A stretch of DNA of 64,000 nucleotides from Tetrapyrgos nigripes (lineage: Eukaryota; Basidiomycota; Agaricomycetes; Agaricales; Campanellaceae): positions 59,968-123,967 of the forward strand of contig JAACJM010000235.1 of the NCBI GenBank assembly GCA_013368315.1. The letters run 5' to 3'. Under the pieces are notes generated by a model. It was not told the DNA's origin, ran no database searches, and saw only the letters and a list, made by a program, of their open reading frames with translations. The position numbers and the translations under genes are program-made. Below, piece after piece: positions 36,951 to 47,889 of this stretch. Position 1 is the first letter of the stretch. The number at the start of each line of letters is the position of its first letter.

Positions 36951-37734
36951 CAGACTCAAGCGTTGCTGTGGCTTCCTGCATCTGTCGTTCTCTAGGCTAA
37001 TTCAAGGACAAGAATGCTCTATAGCACTGGCGACACTGGCGAGATTGACTGTCGAAGTCGGGTCTACGACAACGGCTAAAATAACGAAGGCGATGGGTCA
37101 TGGGAGGTACAGTCAAGCACCAGGTGGATGCCTAGAAAGAGCGTGAAGAGAAGGAACTGGAAGTCCTATAGGATAATTTTGAATTATGATGGTGCGTTCC
37201 TCAACATTTTTCTTCGACTTGACTCCTTGACTGACTAAACGGCAGGTCGGTTTGATGGATGACCTTGGAAATCTCCAATACCTCGTGCACATATACACAC
37301 AACTTCATTCCACCGTCTAAACCGGATATCGTAGTTTTGCAATGCATAGACTCGGACCCGTAATCCAAAGTACCCGTCTAATAGTTGTCACCGCTTTTTG
37401 TTCAGCCTACTTCCGTTACCTCAAGCAAGAGGCCGTAGCTGTGGAAAGCCTTGATCTGAAGCTCTTCAATTTAAGGACCACACAGAGTTAGAATACTTAA
37501 TTCATATACCAATCCTTCAACCCCTCCGTCAACGACACCGAATTCTCTCCCTCATCTGATACTCAATTTACGGATACGGCGAGGAATACGCCTGCAACCC
37601 CTTCCGTAGCCATGTTACTCCTAGCCTTGAATTGGCCTCGAACTCAATCGACAGTTGCCAAGTGTAAATGAAGCAGAAATGAGGAGGAGTGTATTACCCG
37701 GACTGGGACCAAGAATTCGAACTGATACGCCGGA
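36951..37734. other. intergenic region
   Basis: No gene supported. The last 120 bases include a diverged match to the sequence upstream of F-box copy 1 (CCTCGAACTCAATCGACAGT near 37637), interrupted by about 60 extra bases. Confidence 0.35.
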
Positions 37735-39637
37735 ATACCCTATCGTTTCCAGAATTGGTTTACAATAAGAACTTGAGCACCCACGTGATGACGGTTGAAA
37801 AAAATCTCTTATCGTTCTTTGCCCTCCACCTTCTCTTCCACCACACCATCCCTTCAGTTTTGGCGCCGTCGCTGCTCAGATTTGGCCGAGCTTCATCAGT
37901 GAGTGTCCTCACGAGAAGGTTATCTTCGTCTTCTGACGTCTTCAAAACATCTTACTAGCTCCTATTCCAATGAACCGTACCTTAACAACCTCGGACCATT
38001 TCAAGGAACTCGTCAAGGCCAACGAGCCACCTCTCGACTCCGAAGTTACCGCTTTCTTCGCTTCTCTGGCCGATGTCCAGGAAAAGGTTGCAAAGGCAAA
38101 GTCGAACGAAGATCGCACCAGCCTCGAACAGACGGTCGTTCAATACAAGACTGTGCTCCACCCAATGAGGCGTTTGCCTCTTGACGTGCTTGGAGAGATA
38201 TTCTCCTCCGTCGTTGCCCAGTCAGTAGAGCACTATGAAACATATATCTACGATGAGAACTACGACATCCCTTCTTTCGCCACCGATGTCAACAATGTAC
38301 AACGCCTTCCGGTTGCTTGGATCTTGAGCTGGGTCTGCGTCCGCTGGAGAGCTGTGTGTTTGGCTCTACCTCTTCTATGGAGACATGTATTCGTCTCTTT
38401 TAGACAGTCTCGTATGTATGTCTGCTCTCAAGCGACCTTATCGTACTGGGAGCTTTTGCTACAACGCTCCAAGGCCATCCCGTTAGATGTTGTGTTGGAG
38501 CAGGTGCCATACCGTCCCTCTCAGGAGAGTGACTCGCATCCTATTTTGGCCCTGCTGATCCCGACCGCATCGCGATGGAGGCGGCTCACACTCGCAACTA
38601 CTTCTGGCAGCAACCAGGGTTTACTCAAAGAGATCCAGTCATCTTTTCCTTCCCTTCAGTTTCTCCATATCATCACCGTACAAATCACTCGTCCTGCTCT
38701 CCCGACAGGTCTTATGGGCGTTTCGGCATCTGCCATCGCTGGGAAGGAGGTTAGGCTATCAGGGCTATGGGATCCGGACATCTTGGGAGTGCCATGGTCA
38801 GAGGTGACCTCTCTTCGTCTCGACTGTATTTGCTGGCCTTTGGCCGTTTTGCGACAGGCGGATCGAGTGAAGAAATTAACCCTTCAAAGCCCTCTTTTCC
38901 CCCAACTTGAATTGAATCGAGAATCTCCCATCACGCTACCCAGCGTCGAGACGCTGGAAATTTCCGGCTGGGAACTGGACGCTGGTTTACTCGCTTTGTT
39001 GATCATGCCCAAGTTACACCGACTCATAGTGGCAACAATTGCTCAGTTAAGGGTATCTCACCTGGTTTCTGCGTTTTCCGTTCACGGGTTACCTTCTCTT
39101 CGTTTTCTAGACCTTAAGCTGGAGTATATCAGCGACGAGTTGTGTAGGCTGCTTGAAAGAATCCCCACACTCGAGGAACTCTATCTCTGGGAATGTCGCG
39201 ATATCTGCGATACATTCCTCCACAATTTTCTCCACGATTCACAGCCTGAGCATGGGTCAGCGCCATTCCTGCCCAATTTGACAGTTCTAGAATTCAGAGA
39301 GGTCTCTGAGCACACTGTGTTCAAACTTGAGCTGATGGCCAGGGTGATCAGATACCGTAGTGGTGCGCCTCAAGGAGATGATGTTGATGCTACGGTATCG
39401 GCTGTACAAGGGGCCAGCGGCATGGTTAAACTCAAAAGAGGGAGAATTGAAGTGGCAAACTTTGAGGGCGGTAGATGGAAGAGCACCTGGAACTTCCTTG
39501 ACTTCCCTTGACTTCCTTCTGCTCGTTGCATGATGTTGATATGGAATTGACTAGGACGCTTTATAGAGAAGTGGACAATTGAATATCTTACAACGTACAT
39601 TACTGTAGTTTTACAAGTTTTTTTTTCCCTTTTTATT
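37735..39637 (+). repeat. duplicated F-box segment, copy 2
   Basis: Partner of 32285-34315, including the leader intron at 37899-37958 (60 bp, the same length as in copy 1). It ends at the T-rich tract into which the mariner element inserted at 39638. Confidence 0.85.
37970..39511 (+). CDS. F-box/LRR-like protein 2 (C-terminally truncated paralog)
   Basis: 513 residues. The same architecture as the gene at 32518: F-box motif HPMRRLPLDVLGEIFSSVV, then the WILSWVCVRWRAVCLALPLLW signature, then leucine-rich sequence (LRFLDLKLEYISDE, LEELYLWECRDI). It lacks the last 40 or so residues of copy 1. A 10-bp tandem duplication (CTTGACTTCC twice near 39500) shifts the frame into an early TGA at 39509. 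Downstream sequence still resembles the lost tail, including CTTCTGCTCGTTGCATGATG. It probably still makes an F-box protein; whether the missing acidic tail matters is unknown. Confidence 0.83.
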   Translation: MNRTLTTSDHFKELVKANEPPLDSEVTAFFASLADVQEKVAKAKSNEDRTSLEQTVVQYKTVLHPMRRLPLDVLGEIFSSVVAQSVEHYETYIYDENYDIPSFATDVNNVQRLPVAWILSWVCVRWRAVCLALPLLWRHVFVSFRQSRMYVCSQATLSYWELLLQRSKAIPLDVVLEQVPYRPSQESDSHPILALLIPTASRWRRLTLATTSGSNQGLLKEIQSSFPSLQFLHIITVQITRPALPTGLMGVSASAIAGKEVRLSGLWDPDILGVPWSEVTSLRLDCICWPLAVLRQADRVKKLTLQSPLFPQLELNRESPITLPSVETLEISGWELDAGLLALLIMPKLHRLIVATIAQLRVSHLVSAFSVHGLPSLRFLDLKLEYISDELCRLLERIPTLEELYLWECRDICDTFLHNFLHDSQPEHGSAPFLPNLTVLEFREVSEHTVFKLELMARVIRYRSGAPQGDDVDATVSAVQGASGMVKLKRGRIEVANFEGGRWKSTWNFLDFP

Positions 39638-39639
39638 TA

Positions 39640-39682
39640 CAGCTATTTCAATAAATGTGTGGAATGACGGATTTTTTTTTTT
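39640..39682 (+). repeat. left terminal inverted repeat of the mariner-type element
   Basis: Starts CAGCTATTTCAATAAATG and ends in a T-run. It matches the reverse complement of 47970-48013 with two differences. Confidence 0.85.
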
Positions 39683-41497
39683 GTCGATCACTTTACACGG
39701 CTTTCGGCATTGACGGCTGGTAATGTCGGCTTTGCCTTCTTCACATAGCTAACTTCCAAGGCTCGAATCATGCAATATTTATAACATTCTAGGCTCGTTA
39801 GCTACAATAGAGACAGACGACAGTAAAGCTATGAGTATGTACAGTAACAGAGTATTAGTCTTACACAAAGAGAACATTTATTCACGTACAAAAAGAGGTC
39901 CAAGTCTGTATCAGAGTTCGTCTTCCTGAGGCATTTCCTCCAAGATTGGAACATACCCAGGCTGAACAGGCATCATCTTACCAAACAACTGACAGTAATA
40001 CCACCACTCATAGTCTAAATCCGGTCGTGGACTACCGGCCTCAACGGCATAACCATGGAGAGTAGATGCACCCGAACCATCCTTGTAACGCTTTTCAAAC
40101 CTAACCCGGGCCTCTCTGTCCCCATGGCCATCAATGCCATCACTGTCATCAGAACGACCCCGCTTCCTTGACTCATCACTGCCCATCCACATCTTAGCGG
40201 CATCTTTGAGGCGAAGCACATCACCCATGGGAATATGAAGGGCTGCGAGGAATTCGTCAGAGAGCTTGAGAAGCGAGTGTTCGTCAGAGAGCTTGAGAAG
40301 CGAGTGACGAGTCTGGACCAATCTTCTCTCTCTCCAGGGCAGCGCGGTAAGCAGTGACATCATTCATACCAAAGCTCTTGTTGACGTAGGACAGAAATCG
40401 CGGAAGTTTGCTGGGAGTGTTCAGAAAGGGTTCAGTGGGAGTGCTAGGAGGCATTGACTTCTTTGGAGTGAATGGTGATCCTCGTGGTTGTTGAAAGGTG
40501 GTGAGAATGGTGGCAAGATGACCAATGTCACTGGTGGGAGCAGATGATGCAGAGGAAGTAGAACGACGGCGATCGTTACGAATAGAGGGAAGCCGGTTGA
40601 TAGCATCAAAAGCCTCATGGTTGGGAGGCTCATTGACAGTTGTTTCTCCATCGTACTAGAAGGTCAAGAATGTAAACTTCAATGGAAAAAAAATAAGAAG
40701 AAAAGAACATACAATAAACCGACTCCAAACCTTGATCATAAACAAAGTAAGAGGTACCAGATTGCCAGTTACAGGGTCGACATAGGCACAACTATTGTCG
40801 TTGTCACTCTTGTACTTTGCCTCGAGTAGACCGCGGATCTGAGCAAGCTCACGATCTTGCTGAGCATGCTCCTGCAAAATGAAACAGTTAGCTACTTGAG
40901 TGGCTGAAGTGAAGATACAGCTTGTACTCACACTGTTGTTATTGTCATCCTCCAACCCAGATCCTTCTTCACCACTCTCTTCATCTTGCTGACCATCTGC
41001 AGGCTGTCGCGTTATCTAAAGCATCAAGACAAGACATGTCAGCAACGACATTGATGTAAAAATTATAATCAAGGCAAACCTTGGGGAGCTTCTTATTCTT
41101 GATCTCGAGCTCATCAATGAATATGTTGATGGGTTTAGCTGGTTGATTGGTCGAGATCTTTGCAACAAGTTTGGAGTAGTCCGCCATATTGTCTATGTCC
41201 ATCGCAGAGCTTTTCCTGTATACATGAGAACTCAGAAACATGAAACAGAGAAGAATAAAGAAGACGTACAAGGCAGGCGGTACCTGGATCATGAATGGAA
41301 ACATGCGAGTCTCTGTGGCCTTGTAGTCAAGCTTGACGAGTTCAAGAAGGGTGTTGCGTAGCTCAAGAAAGTTTTCGGTTGTATCCACAAAAGTAAACTG
41401 GAAGTCCTTCGTCTTGAGTTTCGGATTCTTCTTATAGCTCTTGGTCGCTGCGGCACCTCTCCTTGATGGCTGCTTTGTGACGATGGAGTATGTGGTC

Positions 41498-41732
41498 TGT
41501 TGGAATTTAATGATAACGATCATATTACTAAGCTACTACGCATACGGCATCAATCAGGTACTGCGGACATACGGTCAAATGATCATACGGATATACTTAG
41601 ACTATTTATATTGTTATACTACTTCGATTAATGATATATACTTGAGAGTCAAGCGAGATACGTTCGCACGCTCTTACCCCCCACTTTGTGACTCTCACTA
41701 AGACTATTCGCTAAGATAACCTAAGTCTATTA
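41498..41732 (+). repeat. 5' LTR of the intact copia element
   Basis: 235 bp, from TGTTGGAATTTAATG to AAGTCTATTA, identical to 46300-46534 by base-by-base reading. It does not end in the usual CA; the end is fixed by the target duplication after the right copy. Confidence 0.95.
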
Positions 41733-41744
41733 GGTTATGGGCCC
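41733..41744 (+). promoter_or_regulatory. copia primer-binding site (half-tRNA initiator Met type)
   Basis: GGTTATGGGCCC directly abuts the 5' LTR. Its reverse complement GGGCCCATAACC has the form of the anticodon stem-loop of initiator tRNA-Met (CAT anticodon followed by AACC) and not of a tRNA 3' end. Drosophila copia is known to use a cleaved half of initiator tRNA-Met in this way. The same 12 bases follow the 5' LTR of the second copia family at 54419. Confidence 0.7.
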
Positions 41745-41825
41745 CGCCTAGCTTGCTATAACTCCGATAAACACTTGTTCTACTCTGCTTTACTCTCTAC
41801 TCGTACTCTGTTCTTGGACTAGTAT

Positions 41826-44800
41826 ATGACTAGTCGACAAACTCGATCTCAAGGATCAGCTCCAGATATCCCACTTCCTACTACCAGTCGCCACTCTAGT
41901 GCACACCCCTCTGGTACCCAAACTCCTACTCCGCCCGTATCATCTACTTCACAAGCACAACCACTTGATCCTCTCTTCCAAAACCCTCTTCCATTCCCAC
42001 TTGATCCCATTATGTCTGATGCTGGCGAACATACTAGGACTGATGTCCGGGATACTGCCCCTACTTCACCATCATCTCCTCCATCTACCTCTACTTCGTC
42101 GATCGCATTATCTGTGCCCGAAAACACAAATCCCAACTACGTGATGCCGCTCAGCGACATCAACAAAGCTTTTGATTCCCTGACAGTTCTTACTGGCAGT
42201 GAGAATTGGAAGATGTGGTACTTCCGCGTTAATAACGCTATACGGGTGATTCGTCACCAACACTTTAAAAGTTCTGGGTTACATCCTGGTAATACTGTCA
42301 AACTAGCCTGTTTTAACGCTATTACAGGCAAGATTGATGATAAAATCATGATCCACTACACCGAAGAGTCGGATGCGATAGAGCTTATCGAGAAGCTCAA
42401 GCAACGTTTCGATCCTTCATCCACAGTTCAAGAGTCTAACGAGCTGTGGAAACTCTTCAACTTACGTAAACCAGTCTGGGAGTTCGATAAGCTCCTCGAC
42501 GAAGCTCAGGATCTCTGGGCTTCTATCAAGAAGAGAGACATAGATGTCTCAGATCAAGTTTTTTACTCAGCTCTAGTGGGGATTATTCCTCCTCACTATC
42601 ACTTTGTTCGCAGTTCTTACGAAGCAACTGTGGATGCAGCTGCAGCTACATGGGATGCCACTACTGCAGCTGAAGGGGAGAAACCCGTATACAGAGCCGT
42701 CGACCTCATTGCGCGGCTAAAGAAGGAATTCACAAACTATCGTTTGAGCAATGCTCGAACGTATCCTTCGAAGAAGTCCGACAAGAAGTCCGGTAGCACT
42801 AGTCAAGGCGGTGCTCAACGATCGGACAAGTCAAAAGGAGAACGCGCTAACACTGCAGCGCCGTTCCAGAAGCCTTCTGATGTCAAAAAGGATCGGAAGT
42901 GCTTCAACTGCAACAAGATGGGTCATACGACCCTGACGTGCCCAGAACCGTGGACTGAAAAGTCCAAAGAAGCTATGAAGAAGAAAGGGATTACTAAACA
43001 ATCCAACAAAGGCAAGACCAAGGAGAATGCATCAGTTGCCATCTCCATGCCTGCGTCTTCTTCTTCTCAAATTGCGACTACGTCAACTTCGCAATCGGAC
43101 TGGGTACAGTCAATTTCTTCGAGCGACGTTGAGATGGAAGACTCAGAGACTCCGGTGAGTCATTATATTTCCCTACCTGCTTTTACCGCGATCTCTGACC
43201 AAGATCATACGCATATCATTGATTCTGGTGCTACTATACACTGTACACCGTATCTTAACTTACTTTTTAACGTTCATACTACGCCTGCCATAACTTTAAC
43301 TGTTGCCAATTCAGAGCATCTAGATCTTCAATTAGCAGGCGATATGCGGGTAGAAGTTAGGAAGGACAATGGTGAGTCTTCATCGATCACTCTTAAAAAT
43401 GTATACTATAACTCAAAACTTCCGTTTACTTTAATCAGTATTTCACAAAAAGCGGACTATACTTTTACTTTTCATGATCATTTATGTATAATACGGAATG
43501 ATAAGGACAATTTCATTGGCGTTATACACAAGAGCGCCAAACTTTACTCCATCACAACTAAAAAATTGAGTGATAACGTTGCTACTTTAAGTTTATACGA
43601 ACTTCACAAACAAATTGGTCATATGAGTTATACAAATCTAAAAACATTACTAAAAACAGATAAATCCATTATTACAACCATTATTGATGATTGGACAGAA
43701 ACTCAATGCGAAGACTGCATCATCAATAATATACACAGACTTTCTGTTCCGAAACAACGTACTTCAGAATTAGCAGAAAACTTCGGAGACCATTTTCATA
43801 TTGATATATTTGGTCCATTACGAACTGCCTCTATCGAAGGCTACAAATACTGGTTAACCATCGTCGACGACTGTACGCGTTGGTTAATATTATCTCCACT
43901 TAAAACAAAAGACGAAGCTTATACCCAATGGGTTACATTTACTACTGAACTATTTACGCAATATGGTATCAAAGTTAAAATTCTACAATCAGACAACGAT
44001 GCCGTATTTACTTCGGGTGCATTCAAAAACTACCTGAAAGCACAAGGTACAATTGCACGTTATACAGTTCATGACACGCCTCAGCAAAACGGAGTTGCTG
44101 AAAACATACATCAACATATCATGAATGGTATTCGTGTTAATCTGCATACTGGAAAACTACCTAATCGTTTATGGTGGCATGCAGGACTTTATACTATGTA
44201 CATACTTAATAGATCTCCGAAAACTGCATTAAAAATGCAAACTCCCTATTTTAAACGTTACGGTGTTAACGCAAACTTAGACAATCTACATAGCTTTGGT
44301 ACACCTTGCATTGTATATGACGAAGCAAGAACTAGTAAACTAACTCCTAAAGGAAAACGTGGAGTTTGGTTAGGCTTTGACGATCATTCAAAAGGCCATT
44401 ATGTCTACTTTGGTACTAAAGTGAATGTAGAACGCAACTTGCAATTCTTAACGTCCAAATCGCAAGTTGAAGGGGAGTTACAAAACAAAAATCAAGAACC
44501 ATTAGAAACTACAGAAGAAAATACAACTGAAACTCCAACTTCTCAGGAACACGAACCTGAACCAATGGATGTCGATGAAGACGAAACTAAACAACCTGAT
44601 GGCCCAAGACGATCAAAAAGGATCCAAGAAGCCAGAGGTTTACTCTACGATGAAGTTGAACAAAACATTGCTTTCTTCTTAACAGAATTCAATGCTTACT
44701 ACGCTGATAACGTTGGCGATCCAATTTCATTCAAGGATGTACTCAATCATCCACAACGTGATGCATGGTTTGATTCCATGAAAGCTGAGATAGAATCTCT

Positions 44801-46292
44801 AGAAAATCTAGGAACCTGGGAATACGTCAAACCTCCTGCTGATGCAAATATCATTGGTTCCAGATTTGTCTACAAAACTAAGTACGAACTTGGTAAACAG
44901 ACCAAATTGAAATCTAGACTAGTAGCACAAGGCTTTAGTCAACAAGAAGGCATTGATTACTACGCAAATGATATCTTTGCCCCTGTAGCACGCATGAGCA
45001 GTACACGTTTTATACTTGCTCTTGCAGCTTCATTAGACTATGAAACTACTCAGATTGATATTAAATCTGCCTATCTTTACGGAAACGTTACTGACGAGGA
45101 AACATTATACCTTCGTCCACCTCCGGGTAATTTACTACCTAACTTACCTGAAGGCTACGTACTTAAACTCAGAAAGACTCTATATGGGTTGAAACAAGCT
45201 GGTCGTCGATGGTATGAAAAATTATGCAATATTCTCATAAAATTACTAGGACTTAAGAAGTCTACTTACGATAATGCGGTATTCTACCGATATCATGAGA
45301 ATAAACTCATTTTAATACTATCTTGTCACGTCGATGACATTACTTTATGTACTATCAACAAAGCTACTGCACAAGCTTTTGTTACTGCACTTAGTGGACA
45401 CGTCCAAGTCACTGACGGTGGAGAAATCCACTGGATTCTCGGTATGGAAATTCAACGAGATAGGAATAATCATACTATTAAACTCCGTCAGAAACACTAC
45501 ATTGAGAATATTCTCAAACGATACAATTTTGACCAATTACATGCACGCCGTACACCTATGCTACCCGGGCAAAATCTTAGCCCTAGACCTGGGAGTGAAC
45601 TGCAACGGGACGCCGCTGCTATTAAACACTATATGTCACTAGTCGGTGGTTTACGATATGTCGCTGACTGCACTAGGCCAGACATTACATATTGTACTGG
45701 TCAACTAGCAAGATACCTTAATGATCCAGGTGAAGAGCATTACGCTGCAGCTAAACAATGCTATCTTTATCTAAAAGGAACTTGCGATTACTGGCTCAAC
45801 CTAGGGAGCCCTACTATTACTTCTACTTATGGATTTGCCGACTCTGATGGTATGTCCACGTATGGCAATAAACCAATCATGGGCTATGCATTCAAATTTG
45901 CCGAATCGCTTATTTCTTGGTCAAGTAAGCGAGGCACACTGGTAACTTTATCAGTTACTGAGGCCGAACTTTGCGCACTCGCACATGCCTCACAAGAAGC
46001 TATTTATTTGAAAGGTTTTATAGAAGAAATTCTAAATACCGAACAGGAGCCAGTACTTATCAACTCAGATAGTGCATCTACTTTGGCAATTATACGTGCT
46101 CCTGAAGAACAACATACTCAGAGAACTAAGCATTTCAATATCCGTAAAAACTTCCTTACTGATCGGATACATCAACGATACATACGAGTTAAACATGTGT
46201 CAACTAATGATCAACTTGCGGATATACTTACGAAAGCTCTCTCCGCTGATAAGATCAAGCGTTTCTCCCAATTACTAGGGATATCCGCTTGA
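41826..46292 (+). CDS. copia Gag-Pol polyprotein
   Basis: 1,488 residues in one frame, copia order. Gag: zinc knuckle CFNCNKMGHTTLTC at about 359-372. Protease: active site IIDSGATIHC at about 464. Integrase: zinc finger HKQIGH...CEDC (about 592-640), then the DDE core with D in HIDIFGPL, D in QSDNDAVF and E in QQNGVAENIH (about 660-757). Reverse transcriptase: SRLVAQGFSQQEGIDYY, KTLYGLKQAGRRWYEKL and the catalytic VDD in SCHVDDITLC (about 1168). RNase H: GYAFKFAESLISWSSKR, LVTLSVTEAELCAL and a C-terminal HVSTNDQLADILTKAL. No key residue is missing, so it is predicted to be functional. It inserted in the opposite orientation to the gene it interrupts. Confidence 0.96.
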   Translation: MTSRQTRSQGSAPDIPLPTTSRHSSAHPSGTQTPTPPVSSTSQAQPLDPLFQNPLPFPLDPIMSDAGEHTRTDVRDTAPTSPSSPPSTSTSSIALSVPENTNPNYVMPLSDINKAFDSLTVLTGSENWKMWYFRVNNAIRVIRHQHFKSSGLHPGNTVKLACFNAITGKIDDKIMIHYTEESDAIELIEKLKQRFDPSSTVQESNELWKLFNLRKPVWEFDKLLDEAQDLWASIKKRDIDVSDQVFYSALVGIIPPHYHFVRSSYEATVDAAAATWDATTAAEGEKPVYRAVDLIARLKKEFTNYRLSNARTYPSKKSDKKSGSTSQGGAQRSDKSKGERANTAAPFQKPSDVKKDRKCFNCNKMGHTTLTCPEPWTEKSKEAMKKKGITKQSNKGKTKENASVAISMPASSSSQIATTSTSQSDWVQSISSSDVEMEDSETPVSHYISLPAFTAISDQDHTHIIDSGATIHCTPYLNLLFNVHTTPAITLTVANSEHLDLQLAGDMRVEVRKDNGESSSITLKNVYYNSKLPFTLISISQKADYTFTFHDHLCIIRNDKDNFIGVIHKSAKLYSITTKKLSDNVATLSLYELHKQIGHMSYTNLKTLLKTDKSIITTIIDDWTETQCEDCIINNIHRLSVPKQRTSELAENFGDHFHIDIFGPLRTASIEGYKYWLTIVDDCTRWLILSPLKTKDEAYTQWVTFTTELFTQYGIKVKILQSDNDAVFTSGAFKNYLKAQGTIARYTVHDTPQQNGVAENIHQHIMNGIRVNLHTGKLPNRLWWHAGLYTMYILNRSPKTALKMQTPYFKRYGVNANLDNLHSFGTPCIVYDEARTSKLTPKGKRGVWLGFDDHSKGHYVYFGTKVNVERNLQFLTSKSQVEGELQNKNQEPLETTEENTTETPTSQEHEPEPMDVDEDETKQPDGPRRSKRIQEARGLLYDEVEQNIAFFLTEFNAYYADNVGDPISFKDVLNHPQRDAWFDSMKAEIESLENLGTWEYVKPPADANIIGSRFVYKTKYELGKQTKLKSRLVAQGFSQQEGIDYYANDIFAPVARMSSTRFILALAASLDYETTQIDIKSAYLYGNVTDEETLYLRPPPGNLLPNLPEGYVLKLRKTLYGLKQAGRRWYEKLCNILIKLLGLKKSTYDNAVFYRYHENKLILILSCHVDDITLCTINKATAQAFVTALSGHVQVTDGGEIHWILGMEIQRDRNNHTIKLRQKHYIENILKRYNFDQLHARRTPMLPGQNLSPRPGSELQRDAAAIKHYMSLVGGLRYVADCTRPDITYCTGQLARYLNDPGEEHYAAAKQCYLYLKGTCDYWLNLGSPTITSTYGFADSDGMSTYGNKPIMGYAFKFAESLISWSSKRGTLVTLSVTEAELCALAHASQEAIYLKGFIEEILNTEQEPVLINSDSASTLAIIRAPEEQHTQRTKHFNIRKNFLTDRIHQRYIRVKHVSTNDQLADILTKALSADKIKRFSQLLGISA

Positions 46293-46299
46293 AGGGGAG

Positions 46300-46534
46300 T
46301 GTTGGAATTTAATGATAACGATCATATTACTAAGCTACTACGCATACGGCATCAATCAGGTACTGCGGACATACGGTCAAATGATCATACGGATATACTT
46401 AGACTATTTATATTGTTATACTACTTCGATTAATGATATATACTTGAGAGTCAAGCGAGATACGTTCGCACGCTCTTACCCCCCACTTTGTGACTCTCAC
46501 TAAGACTATTCGCTAAGATAACCTAAGTCTATTA
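46300..46534 (+). repeat. 3' LTR of the intact copia element
   Basis: 235 bp, identical to the left LTR. It is preceded by the polypurine tract GAAGGGGAG and followed by the target duplication TGGTC. Confidence 0.95.
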
Positions 46535-46797
46535 TGGTCAATTTGACCTGGACGTCGTATGGTTCAGAAGTAACCTCTTCGTCAGACATAGTGGAATGTG
46601 GGGAGGCAAGTGGTGACGACGTCGTAACTCGTCCTTATATTTGTTCGGCCATAGATAAATTGGTTGTCGCATTTGGTTGGCCAGGCCTTGATGAGTCCTA
46701 GATAGAAGAGCTGATCGGAAGCTTGAATGACAGATGCTCAAGTTAGAAATCCAATTTGCGATCTGATGAATATAATTTGTTTCAAAAGTATACAGAG

Positions 46798-47889
46798 TTA
46801 CACAACATAGCCTGAGGCCTTGAAAAAACCCCATGCAAAGGTAGATGTGATACTCTGACAAGCACGGTCAACAATGGAGAGTGAGAAGTCAAGTAGGTTG
46901 CGACGAAGAAAAGACTTGATGACAGAGAAGGCCTGCTCAATGGGGTTGAGGTCAGGGGAGTATGGAGGAAGGTAGACAAGCTTGCATTCTAGAAAATGTC
47001 AGTAATCAGCTTCGGAATGAGGATCAATGTCACTCACGAGCTTCTTCTTCAACAAGCTTGCGCACCTCCTCCGAGTGGTGAATGCTGCAGTTGTCCATGA
47101 CTAGAATGCTTCGTGGGCCTGGGTAAGGATTGGTCAAGGGAATCTGTGTTGGATTAGTGAATATGACTATGGATAGGAAAAGTAAGCACTCACCACCAAC
47201 TCACGAAGGAATTGAACGAAGCGTTCAGAGGTGACAGGTCCCAGAATGAGATCATAGGCAATGATACCATCTAGGGTAAGGACAGGTAGGATGGTGATGG
47301 GAGAACCACGGATGAAGTAGCGCCTGACTCTATATCGTTTTCCCCTCAAAGCATGCCCAAATTTCCTCTGTTGTGTCCGTCGATCCCTTGATGCCTCGTC
47401 GGTAAACATGAGCTGGTCTGGGTTGAGAACCAAGTCAGCCATCATATTCATAAACTCGGAACGGTCCAGTTGATTGCGTTCGATGGCTTCAGCAGAGACA
47501 GATTTATGGGAGAAGTAAAGTCGGCGGAGCGTGTAGAAAATGGTTGTCAGGCACACATCAACACCGCAGTTGCGGTAGAGCTCTTCCTGTATTTCACTAA
47601 GGTACATGGTATGGTGCCGAGAAAGGATGCTGTATATGTATTTTGTATTCAGAAATGTGAGAGTGCGTGGACGACCAACTCGATGAGCATGGGGGTTGTA
47701 TGGAACACCGTAGATTTGATGGTAGTCGAGTGCTTTATACACAGTGGATTTCCTGATGCCTAGTAGCTGGCAGATGCGAGAGACCTTGATCCCATAGTCA
47801 TAAAAGAGGACAGGAATGCGCGCCTTCAAGTCATTTGAAAGACGCCGGCCCATGGTGTGATGGGATGGGACAGAGACGCGACGCGACAT
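46798..47889 (-). CDS. Tc1/mariner-type (IS630-like) DDE transposase
   Basis: Three exons (47889-47194, 47143-47038, 46988-46798) with 50- and 49-bp GT-AG introns give 330 residues. An N-terminal helix-turn-helix (IKVSRICQLLGIRKSTVYKA) is followed by a GRPRTL linker that would bind the inverted repeats. The catalytic triad is D in LMFTDEAS, D in ILVMDNCSIHHS and E in PYSPDLNPIEQAFS, with 35 residues between the last two by my count (DD35E). The frame has no stops and ends ASGYVV, so the enzyme may be functional. The start lies 125 bp inside the right TIR. The gene runs in tandem, same strand, ahead of the accessory gene. The start codon could also be the second Met (MGRRLSND), 12 residues in. 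Confidence 0.9.

Larger units (their letters stand above)
41498..46534 (+). mobile_element. intact, very young Ty1/copia retrotransposon (5,037 bp)
   Basis: Two identical 235-bp LTRs (41498-41732 and 46300-46534), a perfect 5-bp target duplication TGGTC (41493-41497, 46535-46539), a primer site directly after the left LTR, a polypurine tract (GAAGGGGAG) directly before the right LTR, and one uninterrupted 1,488-codon polyprotein. All parts needed for autonomous transposition are present. LTR identity means it inserted very recently on an evolutionary scale. Confidence 0.96.
39911..46589 (-). pseudogene. accessory gene of the mariner-type element, split by copia
   Basis: The ATG at 46589 gives MSDEEVTSEPYDVQVKLT, then the copia element interrupts at codon 18-19. 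The frame resumes at 41492 (TYSIVTKQPSRRGAAATKS). Exons: 46589-46535 plus 41492-41270, 41215-41080, 41015-40932, 40871-40713, and 40655 onward. All introns are GT-AG, 54-64 bp, with matching phases. The C-terminal part (LPRFLSYVNKSFGMNDVTAY, then FLAALHIPMGDVLRLKDAAK) has the spacing of a SAM-like helical domain ending in GDVLRLK, then an Arg/Asp-rich tail. The two halves of that domain are in different frames. A 27-bp in-frame tandem duplication (40260-40310) lies at the break, and the first frame stops at TGA 40286-40284. The gene would have been dead or shortened even without copia. Function unknown. Confidence 0.7.
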
